Origin: Rosistilla oblonga
Lineage (GTDB): Bacteria; Planctomycetota; Planctomycetia; Pirellulales; Pirellulaceae
Direction: 5' to 3'
Assembly: GCF_007751715.1 (NCBI RefSeq)
Contig: NZ_CP036292.1
Location: 2,728,001 to 2,792,000 of the forward strand
DNA length: 64,000 bases
Made by a program: the position numbers and the translations under genes. Shown here piece by piece: positions 45,243 to 54,202 of this stretch (positions within the stretch are counted from its first letter, which is position 1; each line of letters begins with the position of its first letter). The notes beneath the pieces were generated by a model, which saw nothing but the letters and a program-made list of their open reading frames with translations, did no database searches and was not told where the DNA came from.

Positions 45243-47494
45243 ATTCTTCAGTCCAGGGGCCGGGCGATCGCGACGCGGAACTCGACCATTTGTCAGACCA
45301 AACCGCCGACGCGGGACGGTCATCGCGGCCGTCATCGATCCGCACGTCGCGGCTAGCGATCAAAGAGCTTCGCGAGATTCTCCGCGACCGCCGTACGATC
45401 ATGACTCTGGTGTTGATGCCACTGCTGGTCTATCCGCTGCTTGGCGTGACGGTTCAGAAGTTTCTGCTGAACAGCCTGCAGCAGCAACAGACGACGGTTT
45501 ACGACATCGGTGTCGCCAACGAACCCGACGGGCATTTGTTGCTGAGCCTGTTGCATCAGGGGAGGATGTTGATCGAGGCGGAGGAGCCGAAGCAGGATGC
45601 GGATGATCAAGCGGATCAGCCCGATCAGCTTGCATCGTTGTTGGGTGTCGACGGCGATTCGGCTGTCGATCTGAACATCATTCAACCGTTTGAACCTAGT
45701 GGCTCCCGCGACCAGTTGCAGCGATTGATCGCCGATCAGGTTTTGCAGGTGGGAGTCTTGCTGCATTGGTCTGGTGAGCAGGGCGATCCTCAGCGGCAAC
45801 CGCGGTTTGAACTGATCTACGACAAGCGAATGGCTTCGGCGCGGGCGGCACGCGACGAATTGGTGCTTCGCTTACAAGCCGTCAACGATACCTGGACGCG
45901 AAATGTGCTGCGGCAGGCGAAGATCGCTAGCGACGTCCCCGCTCCTTATGACGAACACTTCATCGAATCGCGGGCTCAGTCCTTTTCGATGGTCACGTTT
46001 GTTCCGTTGATGCTTGTCTTGATGACGATTACCGGAGCGGTTTATCCGGCGATCGACCTGACCGCGGGGGAGCGTGAACGGGGGACGATGGAGATCTTGA
46101 TCGCCGCTCCGGTGCCACGCATCTCGCTGCTGATCGGCAAATTTGTCGCCGTGCTGGCCGTCGCGATGCTGACCGCCGTGGTCAACCTGATTGCGATGTT
46201 GATCACCGTCTATACGCTGGGGATCGATGGCATGATCTTTGGCGAAGGAGGTGTCTCGGTTATTGTGGTCCTGCAGATCTTGCTGTTGTTGCTCGTCTTT
46301 GCGGCTTTCTTTTCGGCGATGATGCTGGGTCTGACCAGCTTCGCGCGATCGTTCAAAGAAGCGCAGGCCTATTTGATCCCGTTGATGCTCGTCGCGCTGG
46401 CACCGGGGTTGTTGAGCCTGATGCCCGAACTGAAGCTCAACGCGACGCTGGCGTTGGTACCGTTGGTGAATATTGTTTTGGCCGGACGCGACCTGTTGCA
46501 AGGGACTCTGGTACCCGCGCTGTTTGCAATCACGCTGATCTCGACTTCGCTGTACGGGCTGTTGGCGCTTACGCTTGCGGCGCGAGTCTTCGGGACCGAT
46601 TCGATCCTCTACGGCAGTGGCGGTTCGTGGGCCGATCTGTTCCGCCGGCCCGCGGCGCTGCGGTCCGCTCCGACGATGCCGACAGCGATGTTCTGTCTGG
46701 CGGTGTTGTTCCCTGGATTTATCGTGATCGGTGGGATGTCGTCGCGGATTCAGGGGCCGATGAGCAACAAGCTGATCGCCAACGCAATCGTCACGATGCT
46801 GTTGTTTGTCGCGCTGCCGTGGCTCTTTGCGCGGCTGAGCCATGTGCGAATCAAGACGGCGTTTTTTCTGCAGCTGCCGCGGTGGTCGACCTTCCTGGCC
46901 GCCGTGCTGTTGGGGTGTTCGGTCTGGACGATGGCCTATGAGTTGGAGATTCTTACGCTTTCCTCGGGCCGGATCGAACTGCTCAAACAGATCTTCGAAG
47001 CGATGAAGTTCGATTTTGCCGCGATCCCCTGGCCGCTGAAGCTGTTGACGCTGGCGGTGGTCCCGGCGGTCTGTGAGGAGTTCTTTTTTCGCGGCTTCTT
47101 GCTCAGCGGCTTCTTGCGCAACGGCAAGCCTTGGGTTGCGATCGTCGCCACGGCTGGCCTGTTTGGCTTGTTTCACGTGATCGTTCGCGATTCTCTGTTG
47201 TTCGAACGCTTTCTGCCCAGCTCTCTGATGGGGTTAGTGTTGGGAATCGTTTGTTATCGCTGTGGTAGCCTCTATCCGGGAATCTTGCTGCACGCCTTGC
47301 ACAATGGAATCCTGGTTTCGATGAGTCACTTCGAAAAGAGCCTTCTTGAACTTGGCGTCGGCGTCGAAGCGAAGTCGCATCTTCCATTGTTGGTCCTGCT
47401 CGCGGCAGTGCTTCTGATCGCTGCAGGAGCGGCTCTGCTGGGCTGGTCGACTCGCCAAACAGCCGCGCCTCAGCCCCTGCCAGCGAATTCCTAG
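45239..47494 (+). CDS. NatB-type ABC permease fused to CPBP intramembrane protease
   Basis: The 751-residue protein probably starts at TTG 45239, overlapping the natA stop. Residues ~50-470 form an ABC-2/NatB-type permease with a first helix after LRDRRTIMTLVLMPLLVYPL, a large periplasmic loop (~80-230), and five to six helices around ERERGTMEILIAAPVPRISL. The C-terminal ~250 residues are a CPBP (Abi/CAAX-like) domain with its three motifs: EEFFFR (613-618), FGLFHV and HALHN, which hold the glutamates and histidines of the metal site. Such fusions are known in planctomycetes. Whether the protease acts on a peptide exported by the transporter is inference. Confidence 0.9.
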   Translation: MNSSVQGPGDRDAELDHLSDQTADAGRSSRPSSIRTSRLAIKELREILRDRRTIMTLVLMPLLVYPLLGVTVQKFLLNSLQQQQTTVYDIGVANEPDGHLLLSLLHQGRMLIEAEEPKQDADDQADQPDQLASLLGVDGDSAVDLNIIQPFEPSGSRDQLQRLIADQVLQVGVLLHWSGEQGDPQRQPRFELIYDKRMASARAARDELVLRLQAVNDTWTRNVLRQAKIASDVPAPYDEHFIESRAQSFSMVTFVPLMLVLMTITGAVYPAIDLTAGERERGTMEILIAAPVPRISLLIGKFVAVLAVAMLTAVVNLIAMLITVYTLGIDGMIFGEGGVSVIVVLQILLLLLVFAAFFSAMMLGLTSFARSFKEAQAYLIPLMLVALAPGLLSLMPELKLNATLALVPLVNIVLAGRDLLQGTLVPALFAITLISTSLYGLLALTLAARVFGTDSILYGSGGSWADLFRRPAALRSAPTMPTAMFCLAVLFPGFIVIGGMSSRIQGPMSNKLIANAIVTMLLFVALPWLFARLSHVRIKTAFFLQLPRWSTFLAAVLLGCSVWTMAYELEILTLSSGRIELLKQIFEAMKFDFAAIPWPLKLLTLAVVPAVCEEFFFRGFLLSGFLRNGKPWVAIVATAGLFGLFHVIVRDSLLFERFLPSSLMGLVLGIVCYRCGSLYPGILLHALHNGILVSMSHFEKSLLELGVGVEAKSHLPLLVLLAAVLLIAAGAALLGWSTRQTAAPQPLPANS

Positions 47495-47672
47495 CTATGC
47501 TTGCATGTGGGGGAGAACTCTCTCGGCTTCTTCTTGTTCATGGTAAATGACAGAATGGAGATGCCGCCTGACGTCATCGCGTGATACAGTGGAATTGTTC
47601 GGATGGGGAATCTTTGGGCGGCGAGGCGAGAATTTCCAAGTGTGGGGCGCAACGCTTGCAACGGTTCGGATT

Positions 47673-47981
47673 ATGATTCGTCATCAAACGATTGAGCCCA
47701 AATGGTGTCGTCGCTGTCGTGACTTGACCAACCATGAGGTCTACGAAGTCATCCCGCCATGGCTTTTCTGGTCGGCGGTGATCGGGACTCTCGGGCTTGC
47801 GTACCCCTTGCTTGTCTCGATTCAGCGTCGCTCACCCAACCAGTGCACTCACTGCGATGCCTGCGACAATGGACGCTACTTTGACAAACTCCGCCGTGAG
47901 CGGGCTCACGGTTCAGGTTCCGGTAAAACCAGGCGGCGAGGCAAGCCGCGGCAAATACCAGCACGCAGCGCAAGCAAGTGA
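47673..47981 (+). CDS. Small Cys-rich membrane protein whose 3' end lies in a repeat
   Basis: The start is set at ATG 47673; the frame extends upstream to 47547 without supporting features. The ~102-residue product has C12 and C15 (WCRRC), one membrane helix (PPWLFWSAVIGTLGLAYPLL, ~29-50), and a second Cys group C58, C61, C64 (CTHCDAC). This suggests a small zinc-ribbon-like or redox protein. The C-terminal residues QIPARSASK and the TGA stop come from the first copy of the 50-bp repeat at 47955. I do not recognise the family. Confidence 0.5.
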   Translation: MIRHQTIEPKWCRRCRDLTNHEVYEVIPPWLFWSAVIGTLGLAYPLLVSIQRRSPNQCTHCDACDNGRYFDKLRRERAHGSGSGKTRRRGKPRQIPARSASK

Positions 47982-48084
47982 TTTAAGCACTGCAGAGAAT
48001 CGCCATACCAGCACGCAGCGCAATCTGCTGATTTAACCACAGCAGAGAATTGCGATACCAGCACGCAGCGCAAGCAAGTGATTG
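47955..48084 (+). repeat. Tandem 50-bp repeat, about 2.6 copies
   Basis: Copies begin at 47955, 48005 and 48055, exactly 50 bp apart, each starting ATACCAGCACGCAGCGCAA. The first two also share ATTTAA and GCAGAGAAT. The third copy breaks off after about 30 bp. The head of the unit matches the repeat heads at 56901-57109, so both clusters belong to one interspersed family. The first copy contributes the stop codon of the preceding gene. Confidence 0.9.
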
Positions 48085-48097
48085 AAAAGCAGCAGCT

Positions 48098-48126
48098 CCA
48101 GTCCAGCGCTTCTTGAACTGGACTGG
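48098..48126 (-). terminator. Inverted repeat downstream of the GDP-fucose synthase gene
   Basis: CCAGTCCAG (48098-48106) and CTGGACTGG (48118-48126) form a 9-bp stem with an 11-nt loop, about 67 nt beyond the stop of the minus-strand operon. On that strand it is followed by AGCTGCTGCTTTTC, so the T run is weak and distant. Confidence 0.4.
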
Positions 48127-48192
48127 CATTGCCCCAACCTACTTTCCTCTAATCGCCTGCGGCACCGTTGGCGTGCCATCGCACGGCGCGGA

Positions 48193-49161
48193 TCAGGCTT
48201 GCCGCAAACCGCTCTCGGCTTCCTCTTTCAGGAAGCTCGCGTACGTTTGCTTTAGTCCGCGCTCGAGATCGATCTCGTGTCGCCAGCCCATCTCATGCAA
48301 GCGGCTGACATCGGTCACCTTCCGCGGCGTTCCGTCGGGCTTGGAGGGATCGGTTTTGATCTCCCCTTCGAACCCGACCACGGCGGCGATCTTTTTCGCG
48401 AGCTCAAGAATCGTCAAGTCTTCTCCGGTTCCGACATTCACCCAGTCGGGCGGATGGGAGGCGGACATCAGATGCATCACCGCGTCAGCCAGATCATCGA
48501 CGTGCAGAAATTCGCGACGCGGCGATCCGCTCCCCCAGATCGTCACGCTACCGCGTTGCTCCTCTTTAGCTTCGTGAAATCGACGCAGCAGCGCCGGCAG
48601 GACGTGGCTGTTTTCGGGGTGGTAGTTATCGCCAGGGCCATACAGATTTGTCGGCATCGCTGAATGGAACATCACGCCATACTGTTGCCGGTAAAACTGA
48701 CACAGCTTTAATCCGGCGATCTTTGCGATCGCATACGCTTCGTTGGTCGATTCGAGCGGCCCCGACAAGAGCGCCGATTCAACCAACGGCTGCGGCGCAT
48801 CGCGGGGATAGATACATGTGCTGCCGAGGAACAGCAACCGCCTGACGCCATGTTTGTAGGCCGCTTCGACGCAGTTCATCGCGATCTTCATGTTCTGCGA
48901 CAAGAACTCGACAGGGTATTGGCTGTTCGCATAGATACCTCCCACCTTGGCCGCTGCTACAACAACTGCATTGGGACGGTTGTCGGCATAATATTGATCG
49001 ACAGCTTCCGCATCGCAGAGGTCGACGACCTCGCGACCGGCGGTCAGGAGTTCGATCGATGGATCGTTGGCAACGCGTCGACAGATCGCGTCGCCAACCA
49101 TGCCGCGGTGTCCGGCGACAAACAGGCGTTGGTTCGATGGAGCCGAGGTGTCAGCGTTCAT
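48193..49161 (-). CDS. fcl: GDP-L-fucose synthase (GDP-4-keto-6-deoxymannose epimerase/reductase)
   Basis: The 322-residue short-chain dehydrogenase-type enzyme shows NADP motif VAGHRGMVG, VVVAAAKVGGI, FLGSTCIYP, the catalytic Tyr/Lys in EAYAIAKIAG, and NLYGPGDNYHPENSHVLPAL and WGSGSPRREFLHVDDLADA. It makes GDP-L-fucose for surface polysaccharides. ATG 49161 is chosen; it overlaps the stop of the upstream glycosyltransferase frame by 3 nt (ATGA context). It is the last member of a four-frame overlapping operon. The partner enzyme GDP-mannose 4,6-dehydratase is not in the window. Confidence 0.94.
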   Translation of the reverse strand: MNADTSAPSNQRLFVAGHRGMVGDAICRRVANDPSIELLTAGREVVDLCDAEAVDQYYADNRPNAVVVAAAKVGGIYANSQYPVEFLSQNMKIAMNCVEAAYKHGVRRLLFLGSTCIYPRDAPQPLVESALLSGPLESTNEAYAIAKIAGLKLCQFYRQQYGVMFHSAMPTNLYGPGDNYHPENSHVLPALLRRFHEAKEEQRGSVTIWGSGSPRREFLHVDDLADAVMHLMSASHPPDWVNVGTGEDLTILELAKKIAAVVGFEGEIKTDPSKPDGTPRKVTDVSRLHEMGWRHEIDLERGLKQTYASFLKEEAESGLRQA

Positions 49162-49994
49162 TGCGTTTCCAAATAGGTTTCTGGTGTCGAGGAAGGCTGT
49201 TGATCGGAGCGATCGCAATCGCAAACCGAGTTCAAAACATCGGCGATTTGTTGAGATGCTATTCTACGTTCGTATTTCGCTTGTACCAGTCGGCGGGCAA
49301 TTTCGCCACTGGCTTCTAGTCCATGCGGATGTTCGATGCCCCAACAAACATGCTCGACTACCTGCGAAACATTGCCCGGTTCTACCGCGCGACCGACTTG
49401 GTGCGATTCGAACTCGCTAGCTACCGAGAACGTATCGGGAGTGATCGCCATCACGGGCGTCCTCGATGCGAGGATGCCGTACAGTTTGCTGGGAGCAAGG
49501 CATTCGTGGATGTTGGCAGCCGGCGACTCGACGTGCAAGTCCGCCGCGGGCAAGCTATCGGTCAGGCGTTCGATCGGCTGGTATTCGGTAAAGTGAACGT
49601 GTTTGGCTCCCATCCGCCGCGCAATCGGGGCCGCAACGATCGGCAGAAAAAACGGATCCGATTCGCTTACGATTACGTCAAATGATTGAGCCGCTGGCAC
49701 GCGGCGACCCCAGCGACGTGTTTGCGATGTGAACTACAACACAGTGATCAACCGACCGACCTTCGATCGTTTGGGGCGTGTCGTGGGGGGCAAGCGGTAG
49801 ATCGTGACGCCATCACGCTTCTGTTGCCCGCGGCGGACAAACTCCTGCCCCGTAAGATTCTTGTTGGGCTGGCCGGCGACGACCGTGATATCCCAACGCT
49901 CGAGAGCGCACCGCACAACTGTTCCAACAACTGCCCTGTCGCTTGGACATCGGGACAATAGCAGCGGTTCAGAAATGCGATTCATTGAGATCAA
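49158..49994 (-). pseudogene. Decayed family 1-type glycosyltransferase (amber codon plus internal deletion)
   Basis: The frame runs from TTG 49994 (or ATG 49985) to 49158 and is interrupted only by a TAG at 49734-49736. Upstream of it is a GT-B N-terminal part (WDITVVAGQP; GVTIYRLPPTTR; KVGRLITVL). Directly after the TAG the same frame reads FTSQTRRWGRRVPAAQ and FDVIVSESDPFFLP, as in WcaI-like transferases. After RRMGAKHVH it jumps to FTEYQPIERL, LPAADLHV and PSKLYGILAS, which belong to the C-terminal nucleotide-sugar domain. About 120-150 residues that normally lie between are missing. The total of ~279 codons compares with ~400 in the family. The start overlaps the preceding gene by 4 nt and the end overlaps fcl, so it is a former operon member. 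Confidence 0.8.
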
Positions 49995-50719
49995 GCTTGT
50001 TGTGCCTGCTCGCGATGTAAGTCAAAAATGCGTCGGCGTCGGCGAACCCACAAAACTGCCACTAACGTCGATCCCAACGCGGTTGCAACCACCGCCAAAC
50101 GCTGCATCGACGTCGAATAGATCGCCATGTAATAACCTAGCTTCAGATATTCGGCTAGGATCTGTTCGAGTCCTTGCTGAGACTGCCACCAAGTCTCCCA
50201 CACAAACGCGTCCGACGGAGCGCCAACAAAACGGAAGCGTTCCAGTTTTCCACCGTAGATGCGGGCGGCAGCCCAGCGGGCTCGTCGCGTGTGAAAGCGG
50301 TTGGTCACGATCGTGATCGTCGCATCGGGATCGGTCTCCAAGATCGATCCGATCAATTCCAAATCGCTGTGCGTCGTGCGAGACTCGCCATCGAGGAAAA
50401 ACATCCGCTCCTCTGCGATCCCTCGCTCCTGAAAGATACGCTGAGTCATCTCGTGTGTTGGCAGACGCAGCCCCTCTTGGACCGCGTTCGTTTCGGGATT
50501 GCGGAGGATCGCCGTCCGTTTGGCAAGGCCCTCGCGGAGGATCACCACGGCGGCAAACGTCCTCGTCTCGGGACCGCCAGGCAAGACGACCACATAGTCG
50601 CTCGGCAAGATCGGCTCGCTGACATCTAAACCGTTCGCGACCGCTAGCAACAGTTGCGCATGGCTGGCCCACAGCAGTCCAAAAATCAACAGCATCGCAA
50701 ACCCAACGCGTCGGATCAT
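49991..50719 (-). CDS. DUF218/YdcF-SanA-like membrane protein
   Basis: The 242-residue protein starts at ATG 50719, sharing one base with the upstream stop (TGATG). An N-terminal helix (VGFAMLLIFGLLWASHAQLL) is followed by a DUF218 domain: YVVVLPGGPETRTFAAVVIL, RMFFLDGESRTTHSDLELIG, ITIVTNRFHTRRARWAAARI. A C-terminal helix (VVATALGSTLVAVLWV) follows, with a basic tail. The DUF218 fold (ElyC/SanA/YdcF) is linked to envelope polysaccharide and peptidoglycan homeostasis. Its place in an operon with a glycosyltransferase remnant and fcl suggests a role in exopolysaccharide handling (inference). Confidence 0.8.
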   Translation of the reverse strand: MIRRVGFAMLLIFGLLWASHAQLLLAVANGLDVSEPILPSDYVVVLPGGPETRTFAAVVILREGLAKRTAILRNPETNAVQEGLRLPTHEMTQRIFQERGIAEERMFFLDGESRTTHSDLELIGSILETDPDATITIVTNRFHTRRARWAAARIYGGKLERFRFVGAPSDAFVWETWWQSQQGLEQILAEYLKLGYYMAIYSTSMQRLAVVATALGSTLVAVLWVRRRRRIFDLHREQAQQA

Positions 50720-51459
50720 CAAGACGCTCCCTGCGGTGAGAGTTCCGGCTGCGGCGGTACGTCGGACAAACGAACGCCTAGCGAACGCAAACGTTGACGG
50801 AACGCGTCTTCGTATTCTTGGGGACTCATGTCGTCCGGACGCGGCGTCCCGTCGGGAGAGATCCAGTCGTAAAGCCAAGCGATCGATTGACCATAAAACT
50901 CTTTGCAGCCGGTCGTCGAACGCCACCAACGATCGGCGGAATGATCGATCGGATCCAATGGTTTGATTTTCAATCGGCTCGCCGCTTGGTCGGTAAATTT
51001 GCGATCGACGATCCGCCGCAGCCGCCCGCTCGCCAGAGCTTCTGCCAGAATACAAACCACGGCATCGGGATTTTGGTCCATCCATTGGCCGAGATATTCG
51101 ATCCGCTCATAATCATCCCAAGCCGCCCCGGGAACGAGTTCCGTTTGCCCCGATGCCGCCCCTAGTTCCAACAACAACTGCGGCTTGACTTCGTCGGGAG
51201 AAGGGGCCGCGCCACACTGCACCGATCGCAAAGTTGCCTCTTGAGGGATCAAGATCGGTTTCCCATCGGACGCCATCGCAATTGCGGTTTCCAGCAGCCG
51301 ATCGCCATCGAGCAGATACAGATGCGTGATCGAGGATTCATCGATCGCATCGCTGCTGCGGTAGCATCGTGTGACCGCAGAGAGGAGCGGTTGGTGCAGC
51401 AGAGCAGCCAAGATCGACGCCACGACCGCAAGAATCAGCCATATTCGTCGTCTCGGCAA
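50719..51459 (-). CDS. Secreted or anchored hypothetical protein, possibly a divergent DUF218 paralogue
   Basis: The 246-residue protein probably starts at TTG 51459, with AGGGG about 6 nt upstream. It has an N-terminal helix (IWLILAVVASILAALLHQPL). The pattern THLYLLDGDRLLETAIAMAS ... GKPILIPQ ... VVCILAEALASGRLRRIVDR ... WWRSTTGCKEFYGQSIAWLY runs parallel to the DUF218 protein downstream (conserved spacing of the strand/helix blocks and the WW region). It may be a diverged tandem paralogue, but the signature residues are not kept. It is the first gene of the operon. Confidence 0.6.
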   Translation of the reverse strand: MPRRRIWLILAVVASILAALLHQPLLSAVTRCYRSSDAIDESSITHLYLLDGDRLLETAIAMASDGKPILIPQEATLRSVQCGAAPSPDEVKPQLLLELGAASGQTELVPGAAWDDYERIEYLGQWMDQNPDAVVCILAEALASGRLRRIVDRKFTDQAASRLKIKPLDPIDHSADRWWRSTTGCKEFYGQSIAWLYDWISPDGTPRPDDMSPQEYEDAFRQRLRSLGVRLSDVPPQPELSPQGAS

Positions 51460-51685
51460 ATCAAACCCCTTCTTCTATTGTGTACGTTGTGCGAAGCCAA
51501 ACCATCAAATACTGCGGCGTGAGTCGCCGCAATGCCCCCAGACATACGGGCCGTCCCCGCTTGCAGCTGTTGAGCGCAGGTCGACGACAGCCCGGTGGTT
51601 GCCCATCCTAATTGCTCGTTCCCACAACGCCAATCGCCAACCGGACGCGATCGCTCCCCCCACGATTTGAAAAGGAAATATACCC

Positions 51686-52471
51686 ATGGTTCGATGGCGT
51701 CCCACGGATGCGACCACGATCGTTACCGGAGCGTCCAGCGGAATCGGCTGGGAAATCGCTCGCCAACTGGCCGATCGAGGTGCCAATGTCGTCGCGGTGG
51801 CGCGGCGAACCGAGCGGCTGGAGCAACTGCAGACAAGCGCGTCGGCCGCCCCCGGTGAGATCATCCCCATGGCGGGGGACCTTACCGACCCCGCGTTTCG
51901 CCAGCAGATCATCGATCGCGTCGCGGCGATATCGCCTCATCTGGATCTACTGGTCAACAACGCAGGGATCGGCGGGATCGGTCCATTCGCAGAGGCATCG
52001 CCGGAGCGTTTGCGTCGAATTATGGAGGTCAATTTCTTCGCCACCGTCGAATTGACGCGGCTCGCCCTGCCGATGCTGCAGGCCAGCGACAACGCGGTAA
52101 TCTGCAACATCAGCAGCGTCTTGGGGCATCGCGGCGTGCCGGGCAAAAGTGAATATTGTGCTAGCAAGTTTGCGATCCATGGTTGGAGCGACTCGCTGCG
52201 GGCGGAACTGGCGCGATCGGGGATCCAGGTCACGCTTGTGAGTCCCAGCACGACGGCGAGCGAGTTTTTTGATGTGGCGATCGAAACCCAGGCGGCTCAG
52301 ACACAGCACCGCCGCGGCGCGATGAGTCCCGCTCGTGTGGCTCAGTTGGCGATCGCAGCGATCGAAAAACGCCGCGACGAAATTGTGCTCAGCCCCGGCG
52401 GCAAGCTGCTCGTCTACCTCGACCGCTGCTGCCCCTGGCTCGCCAACCGCCTGATCGCCCGCTTCGGATAA
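51686..52471 (+). CDS. Short-chain dehydrogenase/reductase
   Basis: The 261-residue classical SDR shows TGASSGIG (14-21), NNAGIGG, the catalytic Tyr157/Lys161 in YCASK, and SNISSVLGHRG-like residues for the Ser. A C-terminal hydrophobic segment (GGKLLVYLDRCCPWLANRLI) suggests membrane association, as in DltE/YqjQ-like members. The start at ATG 51686 has AAGGAA about 7 nt upstream. Substrate unknown. It is unlinked to the leftward operon next door. Confidence 0.9.
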   Translation: MVRWRPTDATTIVTGASSGIGWEIARQLADRGANVVAVARRTERLEQLQTSASAAPGEIIPMAGDLTDPAFRQQIIDRVAAISPHLDLLVNNAGIGGIGPFAEASPERLRRIMEVNFFATVELTRLALPMLQASDNAVICNISSVLGHRGVPGKSEYCASKFAIHGWSDSLRAELARSGIQVTLVSPSTTASEFFDVAIETQAAQTQHRRGAMSPARVAQLAIAAIEKRRDEIVLSPGGKLLVYLDRCCPWLANRLIARFG

Positions 52472-52672
52472 CCCCGATCGCCCGCGGCGTCGATGCTGGA
52501 GAATCCATCGCGCTGCCCAAGTCCTGGAACGTCGTGCTGCCCGTCGATGCTAATTACGGAACGCGAGGGCATCTGATATGATGGCCGGCGCCTCGGCCCC
52601 CCGTGGCGAACGTCGCGTCGACTCACTGTCGCCTGCTTACCGAACACTCCCGATCCCGCCGCCTGCAAATCC

Positions 52673-53362
52673 ATGCTGCCACGCACGCTCGAACCCGAAT
52701 CGATGGACGACCCGGCCGAAGCCGCTAGTTACGACGACATGAATCATTCGGCCGTCAACATTCGTTTCGTCGACGACCTGTTGGCGGGCGGATCGATCGG
52801 CAACGACATCTTGGACCTGGGGACCGGAACCGCGCAGATTCCGATCCTGTTGTGCGAACGGATGCCCGATATCCGGATCATGGCGCTCGATGCCGCCGCC
52901 AGCATGTTGGAACTGGCGATCTACAATATCGAGATCGCCAGCGCCATCGAACGCATCCAGTTGATGCAGGGTGACGCCAAAGCGATGGACGACTTTGAGG
53001 ACGAGATGTTTGATTGCGTGATGTGCAACAGTCTGATCCATCATCTTCCCGAACCTCAGCCGACGTTTGCTGAGATCCATCGGTTGACTGCGATCGATGG
53101 GCGGATCTTCGTTCGCGACCTCTGCCGTCCCGATTCGGCCGACGCGGTGGAAGCGTTAGTCGCCCAATATGCGGGCAAGGAATCGGAAGTCGCGCAACAA
53201 TTGTTTCGCCAATCGCTGCACGCTGCCCTGACGTTGGACGAAGTCAAGCAGATGGTTTCCGCTGCGGGCATGTCGCCCGACGCGGTGCAGATGACCAGCG
53301 ACCGTCACTGGACGCTGGATGTTCGCAAGTCCGCCGCTTGCCAAGAAGGGACCGCGTCGTGA
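52673..53362 (+). CDS. SAM-dependent methyltransferase (class I)
   Basis: The 229-residue protein has SAM motif [16 protein letters not shown], then motif II-like [14 protein letters not shown], and [20 protein letters not shown] as motif IV/V. This is the layout of small-molecule methyltransferases of the UbiE/methyltransferase-25 type. The methyl acceptor is not evident. Its stop overlaps the GTG start of thyA (GTGA), giving translational coupling with thymidylate synthase. Confidence 0.88.
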   Translation: MLPRTLEPESMDDPAEAASYDDMNHSAVNIRFVDDLLAGGSIGNDILDLGTGTAQIPILLCERMPDIRIMALDAAASMLELAIYNIEIASAIERIQLMQGDAKAMDDFEDEMFDCVMCNSLIHHLPEPQPTFAEIHRLTAIDGRIFVRDLCRPDSADAVEALVAQYAGKESEVAQQLFRQSLHAALTLDEVKQMVSAAGMSPDAVQMTSDRHWTLDVRKSAACQEGTAS

Positions 53363-54153
53363 AAACCTATCTCGAACTGCTGAACCAGATCATCGAACAT
53401 GGCACCGACCGGCCCGATCGGACCGGGACGGGGACGCGCAGCCAATTCGGAGCGCAGATGCGATTCGACCTGGCGGCCGGCTTTCCGCTGCTGACGACGA
53501 AGCGACTGCACCTGCGGTCCATCTTGTACGAATTGTTGTGGTTCTTGCGTGGCGACACGAATATCGCCTGGCTCAAAGAGAACGGCGTTTCGATTTGGGA
53601 CGAATGGGCCGACGAGAACGGTGACTTGGGGCCAGTCTACGGACATCAATGGCGCAGCTGGCCTGCCCCCGATGGCGGCACGATCGACCAGATTGCGGAA
53701 GTCGAATCGCAGATCCGCGACAATCCCAACTCGCGGCGTTTGATCGTTTCAGCTTGGAACGTTGCCGAAGTCAACAACATGGCGCTGCCGCCGTGCCACT
53801 GCCTGTTCCAGTTTTATGTCGCCGACGGACGACTAAGTTGCCAACTGTATCAACGCAGCGCCGACTTCTTCCTCGGTGTTCCCTTCAACATCGCCAGCTA
53901 CGCCTTGTTGACGATGATGATGGCCCGCGTAACGGGGCTGCAGCCGGGCGACTTTGTCCACACCCTGGGCGATGTGCATCTGTACCACAATCATTTTGAG
54001 CAGGCGCGATTGCAATTGAGCCGCGAGCCGCGACCGCTGCCAACGATGCAGATCAGCGGCGATCAGAAAAGTCTGCTCGACTTTAAATTTGAAGACTTCG
54101 AATTGATCGGTTACGATCCGCATCCGCACATCAAGGCAGCTGTGGCGGTATAA
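53359..54153 (+). CDS. thyA: Thymidylate synthase
   Basis: The 264-residue enzyme has exactly the length of E. coli ThyA when started at GTG 53359. It methylates dUMP to dTMP using 5,10-methylene-tetrahydrofolate. Motifs are [12 protein letters not shown] (dUMP phosphate Arg), [21 protein letters not shown], catalytic Cys146 in [34 protein letters not shown] and HLYHNHFEQ. It overlaps the methyltransferase stop by 4 nt. Together with tmk in this window it provides dTTP synthesis. No folA-like gene is adjacent. Confidence 0.97.
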   Translation: MKTYLELLNQIIEHGTDRPDRTGTGTRSQFGAQMRFDLAAGFPLLTTKRLHLRSILYELLWFLRGDTNIAWLKENGVSIWDEWADENGDLGPVYGHQWRSWPAPDGGTIDQIAEVESQIRDNPNSRRLIVSAWNVAEVNNMALPPCHCLFQFYVADGRLSCQLYQRSADFFLGVPFNIASYALLTMMMARVTGLQPGDFVHTLGDVHLYHNHFEQARLQLSREPRPLPTMQISGDQKSLLDFKFEDFELIGYDPHPHIKAAVAV

Positions 54154-54202
54154 CCATTCGTGATCGATTCTCCATCCCGTCATTCAAACCCTTGGGCAAA
54201 AC

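Noticed and set aside
45872-47176. Minus-strand frame of about 430 codons opposite the ABC permease
   Set aside because: Its composition is extremely Arg/Gln/His-rich, as expected for antisense of a membrane protein.
47955-48084. CRISPR array
   Set aside because: Only three units with contiguous, similar 50-bp copies and no unique spacers; no cas genes.
49734-49736. Amber codon as programmed readthrough or pyrrolysine
   Set aside because: The same gene also lacks a large internal segment of the family fold, so loss of function is simpler; no stimulatory structure is evident.
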